Shown here piece by piece: positions 15,795-25,227 of a DNA stretch of 40,881 nucleotides (its first letter is position 1; each line of letters starts with the position of its first letter). Source of the stretch: Chitinophagaceae bacterium (GTDB lineage: Bacteria > Bacteroidota > Bacteroidia > Chitinophagales > Chitinophagaceae); the NCBI GenBank assembly GCA_028288595.1, contig JAQBNK010000132.1:1-40881 (forward strand), in the 5' to 3' direction. The notes under the pieces were generated by a model. It ran no database searches and was not told the DNA's origin. It was given only the letters and a program-made list of their open reading frames with translations. The position numbers and the translations under genes are program-made.

Positions 15795-16934
15795 TTAAAG
15801 ACGCTGTCTGGTAACAATTGCCATCTCGTTCTTCCACGAGGAAAAATTACCCTGCATAATTTGTTTTCTTGCTTCGGTTACCAGCCATAAATAAAAAGAC
15901 AGGTTTTGAATGCTGGCTATTTGTAAACCAAGTATTTCATTACTTACAAACAAATGCCTGAGATAAGACTTTGAATAATAATTACTGGTTTCAGTGGCGA
16001 GGCCATCATCTATAGGTGAAAAATCGGTGGCCCATTTTTTATTTTTAATATTGATAACACCTTTTGTTGTGAACAGCATACCGTTTCTTCCGTTACGTGT
16101 AGGCATTACACAATCGAACATATCCACGCCCAGGCTGATGCATTCAAGTATATTCCATGGTGTGCCAACTCCCATCAGGTAGCGTGGTTTATCAGCCGGG
16201 AGATGCTCACAGCAAAGCGCAGTAAATTCATACATTAACTCTTCGGTTTCCCCAACGCTTAAACCACCTATTGCATTTCCGGTGGCATTTTTTGAGGAAA
16301 CATATTCGCATGATGCTGTCCTGAGATCCTTATATGTGCTGCCTTGCACAATAGGAAAAAGATTTTGGGTGTGATGATATTTAGGGGTTGTTTCATCCAT
16401 TCTTTTAAAACACCTGTCCAGCCAGCGATGGGTTAAGTCCATACTTTTTTTTGCATAAGCATATTCGCTCGGATACGGCGGGCATTCATCAAAAGCCATA
16501 ATAACATCAGCCCCGATACTTCGCTGAATATCCATTACAAATTCTGGTGTAAATAAATGCCGGCTACCGTCTATATGAGATTGAAATAAGGCACCCTCTT
16601 CTGTCAGTTTCCTGTTGGCCGCCAGGGAGAAAACCTGGTATCCGCCACTATCAGTAAGAATGGGTCTGTCCCAGCCAGTAAAATTATGCAGACCGTCCGC
16701 AGCTTCCATTACCGCTGTTCCCGGGCGGAGATATAAATGATAGGTGTTACCCAAAATAATCTGCGCATTAATTTCATTTTTTAACTGTGGCTGCGTTACG
16801 GCTTTTACGCTGCCCGCGGTGCCAACCGGCATAAAAATCGGTGTTTGAACAGGGCCGTGATCCGTAGTAATCATTCCTGCTCTTGCACTAGAACCTGTGT
16901 CTGCCTGTTGTAATTGAAAACTGAGTGAAGCCAT
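15795..16934 (-). CDS. tgt: tRNA-guanine transglycosylase lacking the zinc ligands
   Basis: A 379-residue enzyme that swaps guanine for preQ1 at position 34 of GUN-anticodon tRNAs. Present are the substrate Asp95 (LTDSGGYQVFS), MAFDECPPYP, QGSTYKDLR, the GGLSVGE loop, the nucleophile Asp274 (MFDCVMPTR) and NGRNGMLFTTKG. The zinc site of typical bacterial Tgt (C-x-C-x2-C-x25-H) is absent: the stretch after SPID (307-320) has no cysteine, and the usual final His of the EHN/IHN motif is Gln (ASIQNLSFYLWL). Length and the rest of the fold are normal. A TACATTTG -7-like element lies 5 bases upstream of the ATG. Confidence 0.93.
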   Translation of the reverse strand: MASLSFQLQQADTGSSARAGMITTDHGPVQTPIFMPVGTAGSVKAVTQPQLKNEINAQIILGNTYHLYLRPGTAVMEAADGLHNFTGWDRPILTDSGGYQVFSLAANRKLTEEGALFQSHIDGSRHLFTPEFVMDIQRSIGADVIMAFDECPPYPSEYAYAKKSMDLTHRWLDRCFKRMDETTPKYHHTQNLFPIVQGSTYKDLRTASCEYVSSKNATGNAIGGLSVGETEELMYEFTALCCEHLPADKPRYLMGVGTPWNILECISLGVDMFDCVMPTRNGRNGMLFTTKGVINIKNKKWATDFSPIDDGLATETSNYYSKSYLRHLFVSNEILGLQIASIQNLSFYLWLVTEARKQIMQGNFSSWKNEMAIVTRQRL

Positions 16935-16938
16935 AATG

Positions 16939-16946
16939 CAAATGTA
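16939..16946 (-). promoter_or_regulatory. Possible -7 element of tgt
   Basis: Minus-strand TACATTTG matches TAnnTTTG exactly but ends 5 bases before the ATG, so transcripts would be leaderless. No -33 TTG is seen at the usual distance, so this is weak. Confidence 0.3.
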
Positions 16947-16953
16947 AGGCAGG

Positions 16954-17095
16954 GGAGTTCGGAGTTCGGAATTCGGTTTTCGGTTCTCCGTAAAACTTCA
17001 CTACCGGCGACTCCGCGAAAACTGAAAACCGGAAACTGAATCCGAAATCTGAAAACCAACTCTGAAAACTGATTCCCAAAACTAAAATCCGAAGC
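16954..17095. repeat. Degenerate inverted repeat of TTCGG/CCGAA words
   Basis: The left half consists of repeated GTTCGGAGTTCGGAATTCGG-like words, the right half of CTGAAAACCGGAAACTGAA-like words, so the two halves are imperfectly complementary. It fills the divergent gap between tgt and the glycosyltransferase gene. No gene is visible in it. Confidence 0.6.
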
Positions 17096-17110
17096 CCTTA
17101 TTTTTGCCGG

Positions 17111-18235
17111 ATGAATCTCCCCGATGAAACCTGGCTGGCGCTTTTTATTCTTTTTTGTCTTGTTATTCTTGTTCAATTATTTTATCAGCTTTATTTTTTT
17201 AGAAGGCTGGCTTTTTATCAACCCAAACAAAAAACACAAAGCCAGGAATATCCTGTATCTGTAATTATTTGCGGAAGAGATGAGGCGCATAACCTGGCGA
17301 GAAATTTACCCGGAATATTAGTGCAGGATTATAAAAGCACACATGAAGTGATTGTTATAAATGATAACAGCACCGATGAATCGAAATATTTGCTGGATGA
17401 GTTTCGAAAGTCTTTTAAAAACCTGGTGGCTGTTCCGCTTACACAGGAAGCCAAAATGATACCGGGTAAAAAGTTTCCATTATCGATTGGCATTAAAACA
17501 GCTAAGTATGAAATTGTTTTGTTAACGGATGCTGATTGTGTTCCTGCGAGTGAGCACTGGATGAAAAAAATGCAGGATGGATTTGCCGCGGGAACAGAAA
17601 TAGTTCTCGGATATGGCGCTTATCATAAATTACCCGGACTATTAAACAAATTGATAAGATTTGAAACCTTTCATACAGCGTTACTCTACCTGTCGTATGC
17701 GCTGGCAGGCAAAACATATATGGGCGTAGGCCGAAATCTTGCTTATAAAAAAGACCTCTTTTTTAAAAACAAGGGTTTCTCTTCCATTAACCATACTCCT
17801 GGTGGAGATGATGATCTTTTTATTAATAAAGTAGCAACTAAAACCAATACGTCCATTGTTATAGATTATGAAGCACATACTTTAAGTGATCCCAAAAAAA
17901 GATGGAGCGACTGGATAAATCAAAAATTCCGGCATTATACCACAGCAAAATATTATAAGCCTGCTCATAAAAGATCACTCGGATTGTATACTATAACGCA
18001 TGCATTGCTTTATCCTTTATTGATCATCTGCAGCCTTTTTTTTAACTGGTGGCTTACTATCAGTTTGTTCCTTATAAGGCTCGTTGTCCAGGGGTTCATT
18101 TATAAAAAGGCCATGAATAAATTAAATGAAAATGATCTCTGGCCTTTATTTATTTTCTTTGATATCTGGATGTTCATTTATTATTTTGTCTTTGCACCTG
18201 CATTATGGAAGAAGCCAAAGAAAACCTGGAACTGA
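17111..18235 (+). CDS. Family 2 glycosyltransferase, membrane-anchored
   Basis: A 374-residue inverting glycosyltransferase. An N-terminal helix (about 8-30) precedes the GT-A domain with VSVIICGRDEAHNL (49-62), VINDNS (Asp85), the DxD-like LLTDADC (Asp140, Asp142) and GGDDDLF (231-237). Two or three C-terminal helices follow (about 290-370). The donor and acceptor sugars are unknown. The 3' end overlaps rsmG by 31 bases in another frame, so the two are co-transcribed and probably translationally coupled. Confidence 0.88.
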   Translation: MNLPDETWLALFILFCLVILVQLFYQLYFFRRLAFYQPKQKTQSQEYPVSVIICGRDEAHNLARNLPGILVQDYKSTHEVIVINDNSTDESKYLLDEFRKSFKNLVAVPLTQEAKMIPGKKFPLSIGIKTAKYEIVLLTDADCVPASEHWMKKMQDGFAAGTEIVLGYGAYHKLPGLLNKLIRFETFHTALLYLSYALAGKTYMGVGRNLAYKKDLFFKNKGFSSINHTPGGDDDLFINKVATKTNTSIVIDYEAHTLSDPKKRWSDWINQKFRHYTTAKYYKPAHKRSLGLYTITHALLYPLLIICSLFFNWWLTISLFLIRLVVQGFIYKKAMNKLNENDLWPLFIFFDIWMFIYYFVFAPALWKKPKKTWN

Positions 18236-18849
18236 TACTTCCCTATTTTGTTGATTTTACTCCTGTTCAACTGCAACAGTTCGCTGCACTGGAACCGTTA
18301 TATAAGGAATGGAATGAAAAGATCAATGTTATTTCCAGGAAAGATATCGATGGTCTTTATCTTAAACACGTACTTCATTCTTTAAGTATAGCGGCCATCG
18401 CGAATTTTAAACCGGGAACAGAGATCATAGATATTGGCACCGGCGGCGGTTTCCCGGGAATTCCGCTTGCCATATTTTTTCCAGAAGTGCAGTTTCACCT
18501 GGTGGATAGCATTGGTAAGAAATTAAAAGTAGTGGAGGGTGTGGCTGAAAACATAGGATTAAAAAATGTTACCGTGCAGCATACGAGGGCAGAAGAAATC
18601 AAAAACCGAAAATTCGATTTCGTGGTTTCCCGGGCGGTTACCGCATTAAAGGAGTTGTGGGCATGGAGTTCACCCTTAATAAGAAAGGGAGTAAATGAAG
18701 AATTGGATAATGGTTTACTGTGCTTAAAAGGTGGCGATCTTGCAATGGAAATTTCAGAAAGCGGATTGAGACCGCAATGTTTCCTCATCGGTGATTTATT
18801 TCATCAGGAATATTTTAAAGGCAAACAGGTATTATATATTAAAAAATAA
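18205..18849 (+). CDS. rsmG: 16S rRNA (guanine-N7) methyltransferase RsmG
   Basis: A 214-residue SAM-dependent enzyme that methylates G527 of 16S rRNA. The SAM-binding motif is IDIGTGGGFPGIPLA (75-89), with an acidic residue at the end of beta 2 (LVDS, Asp101) and the VVSRAV motif. The length is standard (about 207-215). The start overlaps the end of the glycosyltransferase gene; the N-terminal helix begins right after it, so the overlap is probably real. The gene is convergent with the M1 peptidase; the 57-base gap shows no strong terminator. Confidence 0.93.
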   Translation: MEEAKENLELILPYFVDFTPVQLQQFAALEPLYKEWNEKINVISRKDIDGLYLKHVLHSLSIAAIANFKPGTEIIDIGTGGGFPGIPLAIFFPEVQFHLVDSIGKKLKVVEGVAENIGLKNVTVQHTRAEEIKNRKFDFVVSRAVTALKELWAWSSPLIRKGVNEELDNGLLCLKGGDLAMEISESGLRPQCFLIGDLFHQEYFKGKQVLYIKK

Positions 18850-18906
18850 CTTTCTCCAGGGGAAAACGGAAGAAGCCCAGGTTAAAGCGTTAAATCGAAA
18901 ATGATT

Positions 18907-20844
18907 CTATTGCGGAACTGAAATCTTATTATTAATTCTGTTCACATCCGCCATTCTTTGGGATGGATCTATTTCAATTTCCTTAATATCCTTCACTCCT
19001 TTTGTTAAACTAAACTGGTAATCAGGGTGGGTCCATTTCCATTCTGTTTCAACAATACGGTTAATTCCAAACTCAGCAGGTTTTGCACCGTACATTAAAT
19101 TCATTGGTATATAATGCATTTCTTTTGTTCCGTCTTTATAGGTAACTAACACATCCACCGGCATTGGCATATTACCCAAACGCTTTAAAGAAACGATGGC
19201 CTTACCCGTACTTTCGTCTACTCCGCCAATAGCATAATCTATTGTTTTAATTGAGTTCACCCAATATTCTTTATACCACTGCAACTCAATACCACTTAGT
19301 TTTTCTGCTACACGAATAAAATCATTTGCATTTGGATGTTTAAATCGCCATTGCCTGTAATATTCCAGTAATATTTTATCTCTTACCTCATCACCAACTA
19401 TATAGCCGAGCTGTGAAAGAAAAACGGCACCCTTTGAATAAGCCGCATTCGAATAGGCATAATTAGTATTGTAATGATCAGCATGTGTGCTCATCGGTTC
19501 CTCTCTGCCGCTTTTCACCAAATCAAAATAACCGTCGTAGCTGCCTTTCTGGTGTGCAGGTAAATTTGTTTTATCATTGGCTAGTTGTTTTTCCAGGAAG
19601 GTTTTGGTAGAAGTGGGAATGTAGGGTGATTGCGTAGCATAATTCTGATTATAAAAGCTGGTTATTTCTCCTTCCGCATAAGTTGTAAATCCTTCATCCA
19701 TCCAGGGAAAAAGACTTTCATTTGTTCCCAGCATATGCTGGTACCAGCTATGCATCCACTCATGAATAACAGTACCAAGGCTTGGGCCCTTAATTAACGT
19801 AGCCATGGCATATTCCATACCGCCATCGCCCCCTTGTATAAACGAATATTGAGGATAAGGATAAGGTCCAAATCGTTTTTCCATATAAGGCAATACTCTC
19901 TCTGCGGCCCATAACACATTGTTCCATGCGCTGTCTGCAGATGCATCTTTTATTTTATAAAATGCATTTAATACTACCCCGTTTTTGGCCTTTACTGACA
20001 AATGCCGGTATTGTGGATCTGCCGCCCACACAAAATCATGAATGTTAGAACCGGTAAAATGCCAGGAAATGGTATTACCTGCAGGTGGTTTTATTTTTAC
20101 CCCGGGGCTTTCATACCCGTATCCAATTTCATTTGCATTTTGCAAAACGCCGGTAGCGGCTACCATATAAGATTTATCGATGTTAATCGTTACATCATAA
20201 TCACCCCATACACCATAAAACTCCCGGGCTATGTAAGGATTAGCGTTCCATCCCTGGTAATCGTATTCAACCATTTTCGGATACCACTGGCTCATACTAT
20301 AGCGGATACCTTCAGCATTGTCGCGGCCGCTCCTGCGTACCTGCAATGGCACCTGTGCATCAAAACTTATATCAAGCGAAATTTTTGATTTTGGCAGAAC
20401 CGGTTTATCAAGCGTTACTTCAAGTATGGTTTCATGTGGGATAAGCTTTTGTTCTTTGCCATTAATTCTAACAGAAGAAACATGCTGCCAACCGATCTCA
20501 TTTTCATTCAGCTTACTGATTCGGTCTTTTACACGGGCATCCCAGTCATACTGATCTTCGCCTCTGCGATTTTTCCCGAGATAGGTTTTGCCTAACTCGC
20601 GGCTGCGAACATCCATCATACTGTTGGGCTGAAAAGCGTTCCAGTAAGTATGAAAGAAGATGCGGGTTAATGTATCAGGAGAATTGTTCCAGTAGTCGAT
20701 TTTCTCTGTTCCCGAAAAGCGGTTTAAGGGCACGTCCATCCGAACATTAATATTATACGCTATTCTTTGTTGCCATCGATCGGGCTGGGCTATTAACCCC
20801 TTTGCAATAACAAGGAGAATGAAAAATAAATAAATTTTTCTCAT
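18907..20844 (-). CDS. Secreted M1-family metallopeptidase
   Basis: A 645-residue exported zinc aminopeptidase-like protein. Residues 1-19 form a signal peptide. The zinc motif is HEWMH (His361, Glu362, His365) with the third ligand Glu384 in MDEGFTTYAE, 18 residues after the second His. The exopeptidase motif usually written GAMEN reads GGMEY (341-345) here, so the residue after the alpha-amine-binding Glu is Tyr. The N-terminal beta domain covers about 30-280. It lacks the long C-terminal ERAP-type domain, as in many Bacteroidota M1 proteins. Confidence 0.9.
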   Translation of the reverse strand: MRKIYLFFILLVIAKGLIAQPDRWQQRIAYNINVRMDVPLNRFSGTEKIDYWNNSPDTLTRIFFHTYWNAFQPNSMMDVRSRELGKTYLGKNRRGEDQYDWDARVKDRISKLNENEIGWQHVSSVRINGKEQKLIPHETILEVTLDKPVLPKSKISLDISFDAQVPLQVRRSGRDNAEGIRYSMSQWYPKMVEYDYQGWNANPYIAREFYGVWGDYDVTINIDKSYMVAATGVLQNANEIGYGYESPGVKIKPPAGNTISWHFTGSNIHDFVWAADPQYRHLSVKAKNGVVLNAFYKIKDASADSAWNNVLWAAERVLPYMEKRFGPYPYPQYSFIQGGDGGMEYAMATLIKGPSLGTVIHEWMHSWYQHMLGTNESLFPWMDEGFTTYAEGEITSFYNQNYATQSPYIPTSTKTFLEKQLANDKTNLPAHQKGSYDGYFDLVKSGREEPMSTHADHYNTNYAYSNAAYSKGAVFLSQLGYIVGDEVRDKILLEYYRQWRFKHPNANDFIRVAEKLSGIELQWYKEYWVNSIKTIDYAIGGVDESTGKAIVSLKRLGNMPMPVDVLVTYKDGTKEMHYIPMNLMYGAKPAEFGINRIVETEWKWTHPDYQFSLTKGVKDIKEIEIDPSQRMADVNRINNKISVPQ

Positions 20845-20996
20845 ACAATTTTTTGGGGGTCAGCTATAGAATAAATCCCGGCACCTGTGGCGTCGCACGC
20901 TTGTACAACATAACATGGCCCGTCTCTTAAAGGCAGTAAATTTCCGAAAAAAAAATAAACAGAAGATGCAACAGCTAATAAAAGAATACGAATAAA

Positions 20997-21374
20997 TCAG
21001 GCCGGCGAATTACCTGCTGCCATTACTTCTTCCAGCTTCACTTTTAGCTGGGCCACGGTAAAGGGCTTTTTAAGAAATAATGCCCCGCCCAGCGCCTGGA
21101 GATCTTTTTCAGTAAGCTCCAGCCCCGAGATCAGAATGATCGGGATATTAGCCACCTTACCTGATTCTTTCAGCGTACTATAAATATTCAGCCCGTTTAC
21201 ATTTTTCCTTTGCTGTATATCAAGCAGCACTACATCAGGCTTAATTTCCAGTATTTCCTGCAGAATGTATTTAGTCTCATACAGAAAATAGGGCTTATAA
21301 TTATTTGCCTTCAGTCCATGCTCAATTAAATTCAGGAAATCGGGGTCGTCGTCTACAACCAGTATCTTTTTCAT
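20997..21374 (-). CDS. Single-domain response regulator receiver protein
   Basis: A 125-residue CheY-like receiver with no output domain. The acidic pocket is Asp8-Asp9-Asp10, the phosphoacceptor is Asp52 (VVLLDIQ), the switch Ser is in ILISG (Ser84) and the conserved Lys in FLKKPF (Lys103 or 104). The start MKKILVVDDD at 21374 is preferred over an in-frame Met six codons upstream because it puts beta 1 at the N-terminus as in other receivers. No histidine kinase is adjacent. Confidence 0.9.
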   Translation of the reverse strand: MKKILVVDDDPDFLNLIEHGLKANNYKPYFLYETKYILQEILEIKPDVVLLDIQQRKNVNGLNIYSTLKESGKVANIPIILISGLELTEKDLQALGGALFLKKPFTVAQLKVKLEEVMAAGNSPA

Positions 21375-21433
21375 ACTCAATAGCCTGTACAATTTGTATA
21401 CCTAATTTTATTAAAGTTGCAAGGCAATTTTTT

Positions 21434-22300
21434 TTAATGCGTTTTATTATATAAATGCAGCTTAAAAAAAGCGATCGTCTCGTTAACAACAGCCTGCATA
21501 GCACCAGGTAAATGATCACTCTCCCACGGATGTTTCCGCCCAAAAACATGATCACTCTCCACTAAAAAAAGTTTTGCATTCTTTGACCCATTTTTCAATT
21601 GGTGAGCTTTATCAACCGGCACAGCCTCATCTTTGGTTCCGTGGCAAACAAGCACGGGGATTGTGAGCGAACCAATTGCCGCAGCAAGGTTAAATGCTTC
21701 TGCATTTTCGACATAATCCAGAAATAGCTGGTAATTTAATGGCATTTGTTGTTTGGTGCGGCTGTTCAAAATATGAACCGTTCCGCTCTTTTTCCATTCA
21801 CTCAGCTTTTCATCATCCCAGTTTCCCCAAGGAGTTTTACATTCACTAACAGAGGCCCATGTAGCCAGTGCTTTAATACGTTTATCCTTAGCCGCATGAA
21901 GAATAGCAACCCCGCCCCCGCGACTATGGCCAATTAAACAGATATTTCGATTGTCAATAAAATCTTTGTAAGGGTTTTCTTCACTGCTTACCCAATCAAC
22001 AATTACCCCCAGGTCAAATAACTCTTTTGAATAGTTATTTTGTGAATACGCATCAAGATCATCAAATTCTTCGGGATTAGCATAGGTTGTTCCGTTATGT
22101 GAACTATTGAACTTTATGAACGTAAATCCTTCATTGGTAAACTGCCTTGCTATCAGATCAAAATTTCCCCAGTCTTTAAAACCATTAAAACCATGCATAT
22201 AAATTATCACCGGTCTTTTATCCCCACGTAAATAAAACAGATCGGTAGCCATCGGTCTTCCGCCTGATCCGTGCAGTAATATATTTTTTACTATTTCCAT
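21434..22300 (-). CDS. Alpha/beta hydrolase (esterase/dienelactone hydrolase type)
   Basis: A 288-residue cytoplasmic serine hydrolase. The oxyanion region is IYMHGFNGFKDWG (34-46), the nucleophile is Ser126 in GHSRGGG, the acid is probably the Asp in CHGTKDEAVP, and the base a His in DHVFG or SDHLPG near the C-terminus. There is no signal peptide. The substrate is unknown. It lies 59 bases upstream of the receiver gene on the same strand. Confidence 0.85.
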   Translation of the reverse strand: MEIVKNILLHGSGGRPMATDLFYLRGDKRPVIIYMHGFNGFKDWGNFDLIARQFTNEGFTFIKFNSSHNGTTYANPEEFDDLDAYSQNNYSKELFDLGVIVDWVSSEENPYKDFIDNRNICLIGHSRGGGVAILHAAKDKRIKALATWASVSECKTPWGNWDDEKLSEWKKSGTVHILNSRTKQQMPLNYQLFLDYVENAEAFNLAAAIGSLTIPVLVCHGTKDEAVPVDKAHQLKNGSKNAKLFLVESDHVFGRKHPWESDHLPGAMQAVVNETIAFFKLHLYNKTH

Positions 22301-22344
22301 TGCCGAACAAAGAACGGATTTTATTATACGCTCACCGTTTGCAA

Positions 22345-22363
22345 CCTGGCGCCTGGCGCCAGG
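22345..22363. repeat. GC-rich hairpin in an AT-rich gap
   Basis: CCTGGCGC-CTG-GCGCCAGG is a perfect 8-bp stem with a 3-base loop, 60 bases downstream of the hypothetical membrane protein gene on the minus strand. No T-run follows on either strand, so it is not a standard terminator. Confidence 0.6.
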
Positions 22364-22422
22364 ACAATAAATGATTTATAAAAAGAAGGATCTGAAATAA
22401 CAAAGGTCGCTGCTATAAACAA

Positions 22423-22959
22423 TTATGCAGTGCTAGGCAGAATAACACTGTCGTGCCCTTGTGAAAAATCTATTCTTGAACGATAGGTTTTTGCAAAAAA
22501 AGTAGTTATCCAGAATGCTTTGCAAAGTAAAAATTTGGGATTCGTAAATAAGTAATCAGGAAGCAGGTGAAACCACCTGTATCCTTTATCATGGAAATGG
22601 CGGTTGCATATTTCTCCCAGGCCTAGTTCAGAAGCAGCTACCCTGGCTGCATCCCGCTGGCATCTTGATTTTATAAACGGTCTTACTATCCTTAAATCAA
22701 ATCCATACAGATAAAATTGATCTTTCAGCTGTTTATAGTTCTGGAACCTTGAACGGGCGTCTAACTGCGGGAAAAAAGGCATCACCACAAAAGGATAAAC
22801 CAATAAAGATCTTAATAACGTCTGATCTTTCGCTACCCAGTCACTCAGGTCAAAAAAATCATATAAGGCAGTAAGAATAAAAATCTCGAGGATGGTAACG
22901 ATGTGCAGCAAATATCCTACACGTAAATATGACCTGGATGTAGAAATAATATTTTTCAT
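22423..22959 (-). CDS. Hypothetical membrane-associated protein
   Basis: I do not recognise this 178-residue protein. Two hydrophobic stretches are visible, at about 14-36 (YLLHIVTILEIFILTALYDFF) and about 46-64 (LLRSLLVYPFVVMPFFPQL), suggesting two membrane helices, followed by a basic, aromatic-rich segment (RSRFQNYKQLKDQFYLYGFD, then HFHDKGYRWFHLLPDYLF). It is 18 bases downstream of the DUF1801 gene and probably co-transcribed with it. Codon use looks like that of its neighbours, so it is probably a real gene. Confidence 0.6.
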   Translation of the reverse strand: MKNIISTSRSYLRVGYLLHIVTILEIFILTALYDFFDLSDWVAKDQTLLRSLLVYPFVVMPFFPQLDARSRFQNYKQLKDQFYLYGFDLRIVRPFIKSRCQRDAARVAASELGLGEICNRHFHDKGYRWFHLLPDYLFTNPKFLLCKAFWITTFFAKTYRSRIDFSQGHDSVILPSTA

Positions 22960-22977
22960 AGATGGAAATGATAAGGC

Positions 22978-23343
22978 CTACCTGGGATCAACACTTTCCA
23001 GTAATACAGCTTCCTTAACCCATTGTTTCAGTTGTACCACGGGGATATCTTTTAACTGATGCACTTTTATGTGCCTCATTTTTCCCCCGGTACCTTCAAA
23101 AAGTCCTTTATTATCCCGCAATAATGTTGCCTTAAAAAAACCAATATTCACATAACTGGTTTGAGGGAAACTATATATAAAAGCCAGGTTAGCTTTTCCA
23201 TAACAGAAAGTAAGCTGTCCCCACTTAATTGCCACCGTAATTCCCGGATGTGCGGCAAGCATGGCATCCCGGGCTTTTAAAACAATACTGGCTTTTTTAT
23301 CATTCAACCCGGCAAAAAAATCATCTATATTCTTAGCTGGCAT
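22978..23343 (-). CDS. DUF1801-family protein
   Basis: A 121-residue small cytoplasmic protein of the DUF1801 (YdhG-like) family. Matching features are the N-terminal IDDFFAGLNDKKASIVLKARDAML, the central IKWGQLTFCYGKANLAFIYSF (conserved pattern of Trp-Gly followed by Tyr-Gly) and YVNIGFFKATLL. Biochemical function is unknown for the family. It is the upstream member of a two-gene unit with the hypothetical membrane protein. Confidence 0.8.
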   Translation of the reverse strand: MPAKNIDDFFAGLNDKKASIVLKARDAMLAAHPGITVAIKWGQLTFCYGKANLAFIYSFPQTSYVNIGFFKATLLRDNKGLFEGTGGKMRHIKVHQLKDIPVVQLKQWVKEAVLLESVDPR

Positions 23344-23439
23344 AGGGTTAAGATAAATTATTTCGCCTGAAAAGGCAAACTATCAGCCTTGGAAAAGATC
23401 AGGCCGGCATCAGGCATAAGTTTTGTAAAACAAGTTGTT

Positions 23440-25089
23440 ATGAAAAAAATATGCTTTCTTTTAGCCTTCCTTACGGGAATGTTGTCTGCCTGTACCAATA
23501 CCAAAGAAGACGATAAAGATGACACTAATAATGACCAGGGCGGTAATACTAAAAACATGAGTAAGAGAGACGTTAGTATCAATTCTCAAAACGCTTACTC
23601 AGACCTTTTCCTGGATAGTACTACTATGGAAGGCTTCATTACCCAGCATCATGTTGCTGATTCTGTGTCCCGCCGCATGCGGAGTTTTTATAACACGCGC
23701 AACTATCAATACGCCTGGTTTTCTACCGATGGGCTGACTGAGCAGGCTCGTGAATTCTGGAACGTACACGATTATTATACTACTTATGAAAAAGACACGT
23801 CTCTTACAGATAAGGCACTTGCGAAAAGAATGAACAGTCTCATTGCGGAAGAAGGTTTATCGGTAGGAGCATCAGATAAATCTTATCAGAACACAGAATT
23901 AACGCTCACGCAGCATTTTATAGAATACACGCTTAAAAACTTCCAGGGTGGTTACGTAAAAAGAAAAGAGATGGAGCGCTTCGTTCCCTTCAAAAAACAG
24001 GATGTGTTAACTCTCGCTGATTCCATCATCAATAAAAAACATAAGGATAATAAATATTTTGAACAGGTTAATGAATCGTACGGCAATCTTAAAGACGAAC
24101 TGAAACGTTATTACCAGATCGCTAAACAGGGAGGCTGGCAGGCTATTACCGGTGATAAGAAGTCTCTGAAGAAAGGGGTTACTTCTCCTGCGATAGTAGC
24201 AATTAAAAGAAGGTTGCAGTTAACGGGTGAAATGCCCGGGAAGGATACAACACAGGTGTTTAATGATACTTTAGAGGCTGCAGTTAAAGCTGCACAGGTA
24301 AAATTCGGATACAAGCCTGATGGGGTAATTACCAGCACCTTAATTAAAGATTTGAACGTTCCTGTAATTAACAGGTTAAGGCAGATCATCATAAACATGG
24401 ACCGTATGCGGTGGATGCCAAAAGAGCCCAAGGGAAATCTTATTCTTGTGAATATTCCGGAATTTGTACTTCATGTAACTGATGGAAAAAATAAGATTTT
24501 TGATATGAATGTTGTAGTGGGAAAAGAAGGTCATAACACGGTAATGTTTACCGGCGATCTAAACCAGGTTGTCTTTAGTCCCTACTGGAATGTGCCGCCC
24601 AGCATTGTAAAAAAAGAGATCTTACCTAAAATGGAAAGTAACCCGGGATACCTGGAAAGTCAGAACATGGAAATCACAGGTAATGAGGAGGGATTACCTG
24701 CCATACGCCAAAGGCCGGGCGCTACAAACTCATTGGGAAAGGTGAAGTTCCTGTTTCCTAATAGTTTTAATATTTATTTCCACGACACTAATGCGAAGAG
24801 TTTATTCAGCCAGGATAAAAGAGCGTACAGCCACGGCTGCATTCGTCTTGCCGAACCCGAAAAAATGGCTGACTTTTTACTGCAGAATGACCCTAACTGG
24901 CCTCCTGAAAAAATTCGCCAGGCAATGGACAGCGGACATGAACAGAATGTACGGTTAAAAAACCCGGTGCCTGTATTCATCTCTTATTATACAGCATGGG
25001 TCGATACGCAGGGGCAGCTGAATTTCCGCGATGACATTTATGGTCACGACAGCAGCCTGGTTGTAAAAATGTTTTCAGGTAATAAATAA
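23440..25089 (+). CDS. L,D-transpeptidase lipoprotein (YcbB/LdtD-like)
   Basis: A 549-residue peptidoglycan cross-linking enzyme. It begins with a lipoprotein signal, lipobox LSAC with Cys18. A helical domain is followed by a peptidoglycan-binding-1 region (about 250-315, AIKRRLQLTGEMP and KFGYKPDGVI) and the YkuD catalytic domain (about 330-500), with SHGCIRL holding His465 and Cys467. The size and order are those of LdtD/YcbB. The start at 23440 is chosen over 23389 because it yields the signal peptide. Function is in the periplasm. Confidence 0.92.
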   Translation: MKKICFLLAFLTGMLSACTNTKEDDKDDTNNDQGGNTKNMSKRDVSINSQNAYSDLFLDSTTMEGFITQHHVADSVSRRMRSFYNTRNYQYAWFSTDGLTEQAREFWNVHDYYTTYEKDTSLTDKALAKRMNSLIAEEGLSVGASDKSYQNTELTLTQHFIEYTLKNFQGGYVKRKEMERFVPFKKQDVLTLADSIINKKHKDNKYFEQVNESYGNLKDELKRYYQIAKQGGWQAITGDKKSLKKGVTSPAIVAIKRRLQLTGEMPGKDTTQVFNDTLEAAVKAAQVKFGYKPDGVITSTLIKDLNVPVINRLRQIIINMDRMRWMPKEPKGNLILVNIPEFVLHVTDGKNKIFDMNVVVGKEGHNTVMFTGDLNQVVFSPYWNVPPSIVKKEILPKMESNPGYLESQNMEITGNEEGLPAIRQRPGATNSLGKVKFLFPNSFNIYFHDTNAKSLFSQDKRAYSHGCIRLAEPEKMADFLLQNDPNWPPEKIRQAMDSGHEQNVRLKNPVPVFISYYTAWVDTQGQLNFRDDIYGHDSSLVVKMFSGNK

Positions 25090-25227
25090 CAGTTGACTTG
25101 CCTTCCTGGTTCGTATGATTTTACTTGAATAAAAATGGGCAATTTGTAAAAAAAACAGAATTTATTATCGGACTGAATGGTCAAATAATAAATACTGTAA
25201 ATTCATTACAAAATTAAAACCTGTACA

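Noticed and set aside
5947-20898. The word GTGCGACGC/GCGTCGCAC at 5947-5955 and 20890-20898
   Set aside because: A nine-base match in 40 kb is close to chance, and the flanks do not align.
20997-22300. Two-component system
   Set aside because: The receiver stands alone; no kinase or output-domain regulator is adjacent, and the neighbouring hydrolase shows no signalling domain.
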